Below are positions 21,001-31,986 of a stretch of 64,000 nucleotides of DNA, in pieces. The notes below the pieces were generated by a model. It was not told where the DNA came from, did no database searches, and saw only the letters and a program-made list of their open reading frames with translations. The translations under genes and the position numbers were made by a program. Numbering within the stretch: position 1 is the stretch's first letter; each line of letters opens with the position of its first letter. Origin of the DNA: Irpex lacteus (lineage: Eukaryota > Basidiomycota > Agaricomycetes > Polyporales > Irpicaceae); NCBI GenBank assembly GCA_001986395.2, contig MQVO02000005.1:1426001-1490000 (forward strand), in the 5' to 3' direction.

Positions 21001-24000
21001 ATATCTTGTTTGCTACCAAACATATCATCACAATTTCTTTTCCAGCTTATTGGTATACTCTATAGGGCCAGTATATATGGCTCTGAGCATTGTAATCAAA
21101 GCCTATTACTTGTTCTAAACTGGTTCAGTCATATTTTCAGTTCCTCTCCATGTACTTGTATCAAACCGTAGTTTAACCAGAACTGTTCTATTGATCTCAT
21201 CAATTCTTGGCCACCTGCATACTTGCTGACATGTTTAGAGCATGAAGTATATAGCCAGTAGGCTAATTTTGAATTCATTTGTCATCCTCGTCTTTCAAGG
21301 AATCATGTCAGGAATCATGCCAGGAATCATACCAGGAATCATGCCATGCATCATGCCACGCATGATACCATGTCCGATACTATGTCTTATAGTATGGGCT
21401 TACTTTAAATACATGTACAGTATGTAGTACCACGTGCTTGAGATGCTTACAAAGTGCCTATAATATTTTGAAGCGGAGTTTGAAATTTCAGGTCGTCATC
21501 CAAAGCCATCCAGCTCATAACTTCCTCAAATCTTCACCTTTTGGGATGAAAGTTGGACAGTTAGAAAGGTCTTCCCTAGAGCTATAATCTGATGTAGTTT
21601 TTGTGTAGATTGAATGTGTGATGGCTCCTGCAAAAATCGAAAACTGTTTGACATCAAAAAAGCGCCCAACTACAAGCAAAAGCTAATGAATTTGTTACCC
21701 ACTGTATTGACAGAATTAGACGCTGACGGACCACTCGCGTTACATCTCGCAGTTGTCCAAAGCGCTAGCTCGCACTGGAACGATTCTTCTTCGTACCTCA
21801 GGAATCGTGAAAGTGCCTATACACTTCAAAAGACAGTGAGTATGTACAGTTATCTGTTTTGATATTCATGGACAAAGCACAGTACATCTATTCCTTATTT
21901 AATAGGCAAAAACAATTATTTTTATGATACTGTGATTATTTGTATTTTATTACAAGAAAAGTCTGTAGCTACTACTTAATTGGGTCATGTTTTGATGACA
22001 TCAGACATGTTGCATTATAATATCATGTTCTGGCTGTATGACACTGCAAACTTGTAAAAAAATGTTTGAACTTTCATTTTACCGCATGAATATATTCTTT
22101 TGTGCTCATGTAAGCAGTATTACGAGGAGTTCAGAGCAAGCACCCACAAAATGACGCTTGTTCTGAACTCCTCGCAATACTGCTTACATAATTGGCACAA
22201 GATCTAGGGCTTTTAATGTATTTTTCATCACAATTTTGCTGCAAGCTCATTTTGAGTCGGAAAAATGTTCAGAAATACGCATATAATTGCTGACGTAGAG
22301 ACAGGCCATATATGTTAGAATCATGATCCTAACCTTTCCAAGCCATGCCACTACTGCTACCCCTATATCCAGTGCATCAAATTTGGGAAAATTAAAAAAT
22401 GCGAAATATATTCAATGTTCCTCGAATATCTTCTGAACCAGTGCAGCTATCGAATTTCTGAGATCAGATTCGGAATCCTGGGCAAAATCCGGTCCAGAAA
22501 ACATATTTTTTATTTCTGACACCTGCATATGTTTGTGTCATGAGACACCATCCCAAAGGAGTAAAACGACAAAATAAGCGCCCAAGCGCCCGGGAAGGCG
22601 GTGAGAGCACTCCATTACCCTTTTAGGCAATCTGAAGCGAAAGCACTTGTCTGTCAGTCATTTGATGGCCTAGAAACTCTTATTTTATTGATGTGGCCAC
22701 TTTTCAGGCTTTTAATAAAATAGGAGCCCATGTACCTACCCTTTTGGGTTGTGATCTGCTTACTAGTATGATATTAGCCAAAAACAGAGGTCATTTGATT
22801 TGCTTCCGCAGTTTTGGCTCTTTTTAGTCAAATCTGATTATGTACTTCCTCAGCTCAAAAGGTTGCAAGTTCCAATCCCCTGGGTGCCACTTTTTCCTTC
22901 GGCCTAAAGCTCTATCCCAACATAATACAAAAATGTGATAAAATGATAATATAATCCGTGAGTACATTGGTCATTTTATTACTGCTGAACATAAAGCATA
23001 CAACTGGTGGCATTGAGATTACATGCAATTTTGTTGTCCACTAATCACATGCTGTAGATCAATAGGTGTGAACGTGATTTTGAGTTTTGGAAATATATCA
23101 ACTCGTTCAGTGATTATTTTATGCAATTTAGGGCATTTTTTCAAGGTTGTATAGTCCGAAACAAGCAAGTTATGAAATGTGACCCAAGGGGGGATTGAGC
23201 CCACAACCTTCTGAAGCCAGCAGTTGCAAGTTGTTTGCGCGCTTGAGCGCTTAAATCGGAGTTTGACTGAGTTTGAATGGCAAGTCCTCATCCAAAGCCA
23301 TCCAGCTCATATCTTTTCCTATAGACCATATTTCTTCAAGATTGTATTATCATCTGATAGATCTCCTCGATAGCTACAATTTGGTGTATTAAACATGTAA
23401 AATGAGCAAGATTTGACTTCTTAATTCACAAATTACAGTTGTTAGTATGAAAGTGTTACTGCAGTAACAACAATAACAAGCAGAATTCCCACGGTTTGGC
23501 AACGAAATCCGTGACGGACAAGCACCGTTAAAGCACCACTCCAGATTGGAACGATTCTCTTTCGTTTCACTCAGGAATCGTAATATATTCCCGATCACGC
23601 AACAATACCCCGGGATGTTCTACATCCTATACAACACGGTCATTGACCTAGGCAAGGAGTTCCCACTGGTGGCTCCGACGACCTTCGATCGCAACCCGCT
23701 CACCACATTCAGGTGGACGCCGAGCGAGATTGAAGCTTTCCCGCGGGGGATACCTGGGTATCCCAACACGTGCTTCCCCCCGGCGGTGATGCCAGATGGT
23801 ACAATGCCCGAAGTGACACTTCCCATAAACGAGGAAGTGGTGAAGGCGCTGGACAGGTCCACGCTGGGTCTACAGGCCTTGGCGATACCCCGACACAAGG
23901 GACGAAAGCCATGGCGTCACCCGACCAACGAGCAGGAAGTCCAACTCGTTAGGCGAGTGGCCCAGCACCCCTGCAACATGCTGGCGTTCGAGTTCTGGGG

Positions 24001-24346
24001 TGAACTGGTACAGCGAGCGAATAGCGTGGCGGCCGATGCGCGCACCCCAATTCAGTGGACGATTGCGAGGTCAATCGGCGCACGCCCACTGTGGGCTCCA
24101 TTCAGGGCCCCGAAGTCTCGTGGCTCGAAGGCCAAGGCTAGGGGGCGTAGGACAGCACGCCCTAGCGAGCAAGGGGGCGCAGGAGAGACCGGGGAAACTC
24201 ATAACACCCCGGAGGTAACTTCAGTAGACCAAGGTCCGATGAATACTACTCAGATGGGTGCACCAAGCAACTTAGAGGAACAACCGCTTGGGGAGTTGGA
24301 GGACGTCGACGGCATGGGGCCTAACGACGGGATGACGATTGGGTAA
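18062..24346 (+). CDS. Third retroelement ORF (unknown), split by B/A element
   Basis: Coding parts are 18062-19237 and 23585-24346, together about 645 residues. The intervening 4347 bp is a multiple of three, and Asn-Ile-Phe-Pro follows Glu-Gly at the junction. An upstream in-frame ATG near 17876 exists, but translation from it would run through the C/T-rich tract. The N-terminus is Arg/Ser-rich (SRGRSRDRSPPARRRRRSRS), then comes a CNDCC cluster and an acidic region. A coiled-coil-like stretch (ALEDTIAERNQKVKYLEEL) and a Pro-rich, acidic tail follow. No signal peptide, membrane segment or envelope feature is seen despite the env-like position. It is not recognised; it ends 93 bp before the 3' LTR on the same strand. 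Confidence 0.75.
20675..20714. repeat. Perfect 40-bp palindrome (hairpin) of family B
   Basis: Symmetric about GACCGGTC, with core GGCGCTGACCGGTCAGCGCC and outer arms TTTGGAAACT/AGTTTCCAAA. Perfect copies also lie at 52147-52186 and 55191-55230; an imperfect one is at about 46780-46820, and the copy near 28150 has lost one arm. Family A carries the same core with different arms. Confidence 0.9.
21297..21370 (+). repeat. GGAATCATGCCA short tandem repeat
   Basis: Five or so imperfect 12-bp units of GGAATCATGCCA or CGCATGATACCA type. The equivalent site in other B copies (28741-28800, 39590-39640, 51497-51566, 55812-55870) has different unit numbers, so it expands and contracts. The hAT element at 39643 inserted into this array. 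Confidence 0.8.
21811..23582 (-). repeat. Family A module of chimeric element
   Basis: Closely matches the A copy at 6484-8297 in inverted orientation, lacking that copy's last 46 bp at the head. It contains the hairpin near 22110-22190, CAAAATAAGCGCCC at 22570-22583 and two facing T-arms near 22855-22895 and 23175-23215. Confidence 0.8.
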
Positions 24347-24424
24347 TTTGCCTCTGAGGCACATAACCAATCGAGTACGGCTTAACGGTAGACGGCGTCA
24401 CCTGTGTGTTTCACCCGGTGTCCC

Positions 24425-24439
24425 CGTCTAGGGGGCGTG
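24425..24439 (+). other. Polypurine tract before 3' LTR
   Basis: GTCTAGGGGGCGTG lies directly before the TG of the 3' LTR. The G-run is the expected plus-strand primer position, though it is short and interrupted. Confidence 0.5.
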
Positions 24440-24686
24440 TGTAAGGGATCGGTAATGCACAGCAGCGATACCTTGGCGCTTGTTGAACGGCGCATCAGGC
24501 GCGCCGCCGGTTTCCTATTATGGACTCATTTCCTTATATAGATACTGTACAGTTATTGATGGACACTCAAAAGATCCCTGACGGGATCACGATCTAGTTA
24601 TCTTTATTCTTACTTGTACTCACGTCGATACCGAATACATATCGGTCTAACTCACGTCTGTGCGAGCGAGAAGCGAGATCTTTACA
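24440..24686 (+). repeat. 3' LTR
   Basis: Appears identical to 3271-3517 over 247 bp and is followed by target duplication AAGTC at 24687-24691. Confidence 0.95.
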
Positions 24687-24691
24687 AAGTC

Positions 24692-26067
24692 AAATGTTGT
24701 TAATATATCTTATTGCTTAATTAAGTAAAACCATTTATCTTCAGCACAATTCTACACTTATCCTATGTAATACTTCTTTTTATTGGAAGTATTAATGAAA
24801 TTAATAAACAACTTACTATTAATAAGCTACAGTTTGATATATACTCATGCAACACTTTCAAATTTACTTAACTTACTGTTTAAGTACATTCTTGAGACTA
24901 CTTCAATAAACTTATATTAATTGTATACAAAAGCTATTCATTCATGTCAACAAGTTTGCTATTGAATCTAGAATGATTTCAGCTAATGTAAGCATGATAA
25001 GGTTAAAACATAGACATGCACCTGAAAACATCACCTGTTGATAAATCCGCCTCATCTCATCTCTAAGGTGTCAAATTCAAATGACTCCAAAGAAAAATTC
25101 TTTTGAGATCAAATGATGCTTGTTTTGGTTCAAAACAATAACCAGAAAATCAAAATATATTACAAACCACTGATTGACAAATTCGATATATGTTGGCCCA
25201 TGAAATTGCATGGCACTTGAGTAATTATCAATAAATCTCCTAGCTATATTTTGAGACATTTTCCTATATTACCATATTTAGATATTGTTTGATTGACATC
25301 AAATTTCACCCAAACATGCCTTTCATATAGTGGATTGCTATGCTCAAATTTTGTATGAATCCATGCAGAGGTTCAAGAGATATCTGGAGATCTATGCTAG
25401 ATCTGGCCAGATCTGACATTGATTGCCATTTTGTGCAAGATCTAGCCATCAGTATGACATAATTCTTATATATTCATGATCCCACAACTCCATAGATCAT
25501 ATCTAAACAAACTTGTCATTAGCCAATCAGAGGCCACCATCAATCTGATGCTCCATCACAGCTACACAAATGATTACATAAGCGCTCAAATAAGCGCCCG
25601 TGATAGATGTTTGATTGCATTCCCTATTATGGTAGGTAGCTGGCTCTTTTTATTCTGTTACATCAGCAGTTTTACGCATGTAGTTGAGCTGAATGAGCCT
25701 CAAGCCAACCTCTCATGCAATTGTGTTTATGTAATTGCATGACCTGGGCTAAGTTCTCTCTCTGTCACTTGGGCGCTATTTTGTGTTATCATAAAAGGCA
25801 ACAAGTTCCCACGGAACATGAAAGTTACATGTCGCGAGACCAGCGTGCAATCCTGCACTGGAAACGATTCAACTTCGTTTCTCAGGAATCGTAACATGAC
25901 ACAGTTATGTGCAAGTGTGAAAAATGAAAATATGATTTCTGGACCGGATTTTGCTCAGGATTCCGAATATGAGCTCCAAATGTCAGTAGCTGCAGTATTT
26001 CAGGAGATATTTAGCAAAAAGACACTCAGAAATCGTTACCTGCCACTTGATGGCCACACTCCCACAA
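24692..26067. other. A/T-rich remainder of the old A element
   Basis: No genes are recognised. About 25860-26067 matches the A head side (TGGACCGGATTTTGCTCAGG, ending in the head tip). A degenerate ACGATTC...GAATCGT hairpin at 25863-25893 marks an internal module boundary. The middle is a foldback relic. Confidence 0.55.
25260..25700 (+). repeat. Decayed relic of the outer foldback element arm
   Basis: It follows 14880-15130 in order: TCTGGCCAGATCTGA, then GCCATTTTGTGCA, CTTATATATTC, ATCCCACAACTC, ATAGATCATATCTA and AAATAAGCGCCCGTGATAG. Identity is moderate by eye. It shows that the foldback family is older than the young copy at 9816-15449. Confidence 0.6.
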
Positions 26068-26082
26068 GTATAGTCAAGTGAA

Positions 26083-26129
26083 GCAGCCAATGGGAGGATG
26101 CGATCGGGGACACCCACAGGGATACACCG
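26083..26129 (+). repeat. 47-bp direct repeat flanking old A element (right)
   Basis: Partner of 1974-2020, begins GCAGCCAATGGGAGGA and ends GGATACACCG, with a few substitutions. It lies 15 bp outside the A head. The rest of 26130-26688 has no recognisable gene; a minus frame at 26352-26582 is open but unrecognised. Confidence 0.6.
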
Positions 26130-26688
26130 CGGAAATTTCTTGATCCGACGGCCCGAAATGATTAAGATTAACAGCATACACAGAAGTCACCGGGCCTGTA
26201 ATTCGTGTTCTGAACTCTCGTTCATGCTGCTTCCTGATCTGTCATCGAATCACCCTACCGCTTGCTCGACGACGACTTCAGCCCAGGTTTTTGCGCATGC
26301 CTAGCCACCTTCAAGTAGCATCAGAGGATCTTGGGTGTTATATTTTATTACTCACATTGTGTTGGCAACTACTGATGATGTCAAGACCCGACTTTTGTTG
26401 ACGATCAGTTCATCGTTTTCATGATCCTCATGTAAGATTCGTGCACGGTCACGTGTCTGAACAGTAGCAACGAGCCAACCACTAAACACGTCACTCAACA
26501 TTCTTGATGCGTTTGCCGGTAACTTTCTCAGGTGGTGACTAAATTGTACGCTGCCTACCTCAAGGATTACGGCGTACAGCACTCACTCCTGCACTCTGCA
26601 AATACAGCAATGCGTGTGCGAATTATATGGTCTTGACAAGTTGAGCCGTAGGTGGTGTCGTCCCTGCATGATCAAGGCTGTAATATAC

Positions 26689-29249
26689 TTGTGGTTAGCA
26701 AGGCCGGCAAGCGGCAAATCACGATTCCTGAGGCTACTGAGATGTATCAGTATATATAATAAATTATGATGATTCTATGAATTGTTATTGATTAAATAGA
26801 GATTTAGTAAAAACTTTGAAATAATACACACTTGATCTAAATAAAACATAACATATTAAAATTAGAAATCAGTCATATCACAAAATCATTTTTGTTGCTG
26901 TAGAAGGTATTTGATTTGACAAAGCAATATTATAAATAAGATAAAGCTTAACTCATACTTATGTCACTATGTAATACAAAGCAAAGTTCACAGATTATTC
27001 AATCTGTACAAGAGAAAGAATATTTTCTCTGTATATTTTGAACCAGAGGAAATATTGAATTTTTCAGATCATATTCAGAACTCTGATTAAAATACATGCC
27101 CAGCAAGGTATGTATCAATTTTGACGTCAAAATACATCGATGTCATGTTGTGTTATTCAAAAGAAGCAAAATATAAAAATAAGCGCTCAAAAAGAATAAG
27201 AAATGAGAGAATTGCCTTTTTAGGCAATTTAGTAATGTCGATTAGCTATAGCAATCACTGAAGCAATAGAAAACTGTAAACGTAAAAGTGTTTTTCATTT
27301 GCAGCAAGTCAAAGTTTGTTACTCTAGTTAAGCAATTAAGTAACTTTAATAAATATGTTGATACAATTATTATAATGTTTTATTCATCAAAGTTTTTGAA
27401 TTTTGAAATTTTGGTAAGCAAACTTTTCTTACTATTATTATTACAGTAAGCAACTTTTGTTACCACTGTAATATCTCTCAAAACACTCTAAATATTAATG
27501 AAAGTGCTCAAACTTCTCAGTTTGTGGAAAGATTTTCTTCATATCTTCTGAGATACTTTGCCTATCAAAATTCTGAGCTCAGATTCAGAATCCTGGTGAA
27601 AATCCGGTCCAGATGACATATATATCCATTTTACATCAAAATACACTGATGTCATGTGATCTGCATCAAAAACGAACCAATTGTCAAAATAAGCGCCCAT
27701 AGACGTAAACAACATGCTGTGTTACTCCTTTAGGCCATGTAGTAACACCTATCAAACCTACTCTTGATGTTCTATGAACTGATGCAATTTTTCAAATTTT
27801 CGACTATCAGTAAGTATAAAGTTTGTTACTATTGTTACTGAAGTAAGCAAGCTTACTTACCGCTTTGTTACCCCTATTCATCGGATATATACTCATATTT
27901 ACACAGTAAACACATCTACTTACCCATTACACACTTACCAGTTATGTTATCAAATTCCTCTACTTACCGGCATACAACCTATACAAAGTAAAGTAAGTAA
28001 GTCTTACACATCATTACATACTCTAATGAGTCCCTACGCACTCATTCTTACGCTAGAAAGCCCCCCAACATCCATTTTCAAATATATTTTCATATATTTA
28101 AATATTTTTATATCATGGGTTATGAATGTGCTGACACATTGCTAATGATGCCAGTTTCCAAATTCTCGTGATATCCTCTTAGGTGGACCGGGCTCTATTT
28201 GTGCATGTTTACTATGTTTCAAGTATGGAAATCCAAAGGTCACCGGTTCCAATCCTGTAGGTGCCACTTTTTGCATCTTCTTTCAAGGCTGAAAGTGGAT
28301 CAATAAAATTCGGAAAAATCAGAATATATTACGTCATGCCCTCTGATATACTGTGACACTCATGAGGTACATATATAAAGCCATAAATAGGCACCAACCT
28401 CGAATTATACACATATTTGGTCAGGAGTAAAAGGGGAAAAAGTCATATCTTGTTTGCTACCAAACATAGCATCACAATTTATTTTCCAGCTTATTGGTAC
28501 ACCCCATAGGGCCAGGATATATGGCTCTGATCATTGTAATCAAAGCCTATCACTTGTTCTAAACTGGTTTGGTCATATTTTCAGTTTCTCTCCGTGTACT
28601 TGTATTAAACCGTAGTTTAACTAGAACTGTTCTATTGATCTCATCAATTCTTGGCCACCTACATACCTGCTGACATGGCTAGAGCATTAAATATATAGCC
28701 ATTGGGCTAATTTTGAATTTGTCTGTTATCCTCGTCTTTCAAGGAATCATGTCAGGAATCATGCCAGGAATCATGCCGGGAATCATGCCACGCATGACAC
28801 CATGTCCAATACTACGTCTTATAGTATGGTCTTATAGTATGGGCTTACTTCAAATACATGTACAGTATGTAATACTACGTGCTTGAGATGCATACAAAGT
28901 GCCTATAACACTTTGAAGCGGAGTTTGAAATCTCAGGTCGTTATCCAAAGCCATCCAGCTCATAACTTCCTCAAATCTCCACCTTTTGATATGAAAGTTG
29001 GACCATTCGAAAGGTCTTACCTATAATCTGATGTAGTTTTTGTGTAGATTGAATGTGCGATGGCTCCTGCAAAAATCGAAATCTGTTTGACATCAAAAAA
29101 GCGCCCAACTACAAGCAAATGCTAATGAATTTGTGACCCACTGTATTGGTACAATTAGACGCTGACGGACCACTCGCGTTACATCTCGCAGTTGTCCAAC
29201 GTGCTAGGTCGCACTGGAACGATTCTTCTTCATACCTCAGGAATCGTGA
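26689..29249 (+). mobile_element. Complete family B element
   Basis: Head TTGTGGTTAGCAAGG at 26689; tail CCTCAGGAATCGTGA at 29249; AC on both sides (26687-26688, 29250-29251). 2561 bp, no coding capacity. Same landmark order as 19238-21810, but one arm of the core palindrome near 28150 is deleted. Box B GGTTCCAATCC is at about 28245, CAAAATAAGCGCCC at 27685-27698. Confidence 0.88.
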
Positions 29250-29521
29250 ACTCCGACAGGGGAAGGGCATTACACTCCGACAGATGCCGATGATCTCCAC
29301 TGAACATTGCCTCGTGGTCCAACGAGCGCCATCGTGCATCGCCAATCGTCATCGACGTATATTGCCTCTCGGTGTACTCTGATGGTGGTCGCTGACCTAC
29401 TGGTATGCTGGTCAGTAGCGGTCATTGGTATACAACGGCGGGCATTGTACCACACTGGTTGTCGATGGTATACACCTTGATATATTGGGAATCAAGTACA
29501 CAACTGAATACAATAATAGAA

Positions 29522-31986
29522 TCACTCCGAGTCTGCATCCTCGCCCTCGTCTCCGTCAAGATCCTCCTCGTCAATCAATCCTCTATTCTTCCACAGGATC
29601 TGCTTCTCGATCCTCTCCGTAAATAGTAATATAAGCACATGAACAAAGAAATCATAGCTAACATCAGTCATTTGCCAAAGCTGAGCTTCATAGTCTGCAA
29701 GCCATGAGTTTAGCTGCTCTGTAGTCTTGGTGTTGAAGGCACGAGTAAGGTGTTTTGTCTCGTCATCATCTGTATTTACCCGTACTAGATCTGGTTGGCT
29801 TCCATCTGTAGGCGCAGGGTCACACCATACCCGACAAAGCACATCAGTCGCGCGATGACCTGTATAGTGCCAAGCATCGACGATAAACTTTGCTGATGTG
29901 AGCCAAGGACTGTCTGGAACAGTGGTTACGATATGCTGGAGGAGGTCACAAGCATCATTGTATGCCACAAAGCTGGGTAGATCCTCTGGTGCGTTGTCCC
30001 AGATCCTGTCCAGGATTCCGAGCACCTGAGGCTGACTCTCTGCCCGATAGCATTTCCCCCACCCAATAGGCATTCCGCACGCCCATTGTACTGTCTCTAA
30101 GCAGTACACAGATGCTGCTCGAAAAGTGTGAACCACTTCTCGACCAGGTAAGTCTCCAAGTGGTGGAAGCTTAATTTTATAGTTAGGACCGGTGGGTGCT
30201 GGTGCATTCTTGTCCTGCTGTACTTGACGGCGTCGGATTACTCGCTGGACGCCTGGGAATGACAGACGTTTAAAATGATTGGCCCAGGCCTTATACCAGT
30301 CACGGTGCGAAGGTGTATCACAAGTTGGGCTACCTGCAGTGACAGGACGACCACAGGGTATGATGCCGCAGATATCATAATGTTGAAGATGGTCCTTGCA
30401 AAATTGCCCATCAGAGTATTTTGGTTGGGCGATTTGAAACGTTTTCTGCGAAATATTTGAGCTCCACCAGCCGTGTTCCGAGCAGCGCTTGGAGCGTAAA
30501 TCTCGCGAATCTATGGTTTCCCACCAATCATAATGGCAGATAGGTAGCGTTGGCGCAACAATGGGGAAATCCGAGAGCTCCAACGATTTAGAAAAAAGTG
30601 TTTTAAAAACCCAACCAAAATACTCTATTCTTGTAGTTGTTCAAAGGCTTGGTGCAGTCTATAAGTGCGCATATCTCTCTATACTGTAAGTGAACTATAC
30701 TATCACTGCAACATGTTAATTCAGGCTCACCCTATGTTCAATAGTTTTACCGTCCATGACCGCTAAGCGAACCATACCGCGGTCTCCGTCTGGAGGCATC
30801 ACCTGTTGTACAGGAACTTGAGGCAGAATAATATTGTTTTCTGCCGGTATCTGCAGCATCATTTGTTAGTACATGCCAGTATCATGATGCAGAGTTAAAC
30901 GACTCACATTATCAAATTCAGCTCCGCCCAGTAAACCAACAACTTCAGCAACATGGCCCGCCACAAGCGGAATACCTTCAGCAACCAAGTCCGCTTGGTA
31001 GCGCTTCTGGTGAGTGCAATCTTTACATCCATGCACTAATGCGCCTGGAAGGACACCTCTATTTTCCCCAATCACATTGCGTACTGCAGCTGCGAGGTTG
31101 TCCGTTGCTGCATGCGCCGGGGAAAAGAAAGGAGTGTCGGGGGCGTGGACTAATAGGAGCCTGCGTGAGAAGTGCTCGATGAAAAGCCGTTTCGATTGTC
31201 GAGCAGTCATAGTATAGGTATATTCTCCTCTGGCTTGTGCAACAGAATTGATCCACTCTGCGAAAATCGACCAACCCCCTGCAAGGCACTGCATGACATG
31301 CTCCTACATCAACGCCACTCTCCGATGAGCCCAAACTCCCTGTTTGGATATGCATATATACGTGGGTTTGTCTTCAAGTTGCTGGTGTCGATCATTTTGA
31401 TGACTGTAGACAATCTTGTCTGGGTAAAACAAGGCTTTGCACCGACTGCAGTTCGCTATGCATAATTCGGCGCGAGTCCATCGTAGGTTTTCATCTAATA
31501 ATGTGACGATTTGTAGCCCCTGATCTTTGTCCAAGCGTAATGTACGCCGCTGAATGTCTTCACCGCAAAGACAGCAGTTCATTCGGGTAGTGACAAGGAG
31601 TGGATATGCTGGAGGGAATAATGAGGTTGTGGAATCAGGTTCGCCCACCGCCATTCCAAGGAAATCGAACAGCTGCGGTACGTCTCTATAGATATGTTCA
31701 ATAACTTCATTTTGTCCAGCAGCCAGTTCCTCGACACTCTCAGGTTGGAACTGTTCTATGTCTGATAACCCTCGAAAGGTACGTTTTAGGATGTCTGAAA
31801 GTGCTTTATCCAGGCAGTTTGCAATGGTTGGCGTGGATCGTGGTGTTGATTATGATGTAGATGTAGTAGTGCGGCTGACACTTCCATAGTAGAGAGAATG
31901 TGCATTGCGTGTGACATTGGAAGGTCTGGAGGAAAGTAGGTTTGTAGTACGAGGATAAAGTCATGTACTGTAGGTACTTGAGCCAT
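29522..31986 (-). pseudogene. CxC5/CxC6-type KDZ-associated cysteine-cluster gene
   Basis: Recognised from the overall pattern of the CxC5/CxC6 cysteine-cluster proteins found with KDZ transposases in fungi. ATG at 31986 (MAQVPTVHDF). Conserved blocks in order: MNCCLCGEDIQ, VHGCKDCTHQKRY, GMVRLAVMDGKTIEHR, CALIDCTKPLNNYKN, FCKDHLQHYDICGIIPC, FVAYNDACDLLQHIV, FIVDAWHYTGHRATDVLC and AFNTKTTEQLNSW; acidic end. Likely introns have GTGAGT or GTGAGC donors. Damage: an apparent frame slip near 31834, a TAG at 31304-31306 inside an otherwise open frame, and a 214-bp insertion (30413-30626). The cysteine/histidine clusters suggest metal binding; the molecular function is unknown. Confidence 0.75.
30413..30626. 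mobile_element. 214-bp inverted-repeat miniature element (MITE)
   Basis: Ends AGAGTATTTTGGTTGGG and its exact reverse complement (17-bp terminal inverted repeats). It lies between NNYKN and DGQFCKDH of the CxC gene, and removal joins those blocks in frame. No clear target duplication was seen, so the superfamily is open. Confidence 0.75.

Larger units (their letters stand above)
19238..21810 (+). repeat. Family B module of chimeric element
   Basis: About 2.57 kb, A/T-rich, no genes. Landmarks shared with the other B copies: head TTGTGGTTAGC; CAAAATAAGCGCTC at about 20217; palindrome 20675-20714; tRNA-like box B GGTTCCAATCC at about 20801; GGAATCATGCCA repeats at 21297-21370; AAAAAAGCGCCCAAC at about 21656; end hairpin ACGATTC...GAATCGT at about 21780-21808. 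Confidence 0.8.
19238..23582 (+). mobile_element. Chimeric B/A element in third ORF
   Basis: The left tip is a family B head (TTGTGGTTAGCAAGGCCGG) and the right tip is a family A tail (CTCAGGAATCGTA). Flanks are AC (19236-19237) and AT (23583-23584). Removing element plus one dinucleotide (4347 bp) restores the reading frame, and AAC and AAT are both Asn. Full-length B occupies 19238-21810. A sequence begins at 21811 exactly after the ACGATTCCTGA-type motif where A would otherwise have its own 46-bp head tip. It thus looks like one unit with exchanged ends. Confidence 0.8.
3271..24686 (+). mobile_element. Ty3-type LTR retrotransposon (chromovirus), nested
   Basis: Bounded by 247-bp LTRs that appear identical base for base, with a 5-bp target duplication AAGTC (3266-3270 and 24687-24691). 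The coding order is gag-pro, RT, RNase H, integrase, chromodomain-like C-terminus, then an extra ORF. RT before integrase is the Ty3 order, and the chromodomain places it with chromoviruses. It carries three later insertions (6484-8297, 9816-15449, 19238-23582). Subtracting these leaves about 9.6 kb, and reading frames rejoin at each junction. Identical LTRs imply recent insertion, so the nested elements are more recent still. The copy has a frameshift in integrase and cannot now be autonomous. Confidence 0.93.
2038..26067 (-). mobile_element. Old family A element, split by the Ty3 element
   Basis: The left end TTACGATTTCTGAG is a diverged form of the family A tail (TTACGATTCCTGAG at 6484, 43592 and 57662), including the partner GATAATCGT that completes the terminal hairpin. 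The right end at 26067 is the family A head, reading TTGTGGGAGTG on the minus strand. A-like sequence stops at 3270 and resumes at 24687, so the Ty3 element inserted into it. The two parts sum to about 2.6 kb, longer than young A copies (1.84 kb); part of the excess is a foldback relic (about 25260-25700). The right flank shows GT (26068-26069); the left flank does not, consistent with age. Confidence 0.65.

Noticed and set aside
19238..23582. PIF/Harbinger-type 3-bp TAA duplication
   Set aside because: TAA fits this one insertion, but the other sites share only AC/GT, and the reading-frame restorations agree with a 2-bp site.
18062..24346. Third ORF as an envelope gene
   Set aside because: No signal peptide, transmembrane segment or fusion-type region is visible; the N-terminus is Arg/Ser-rich instead.
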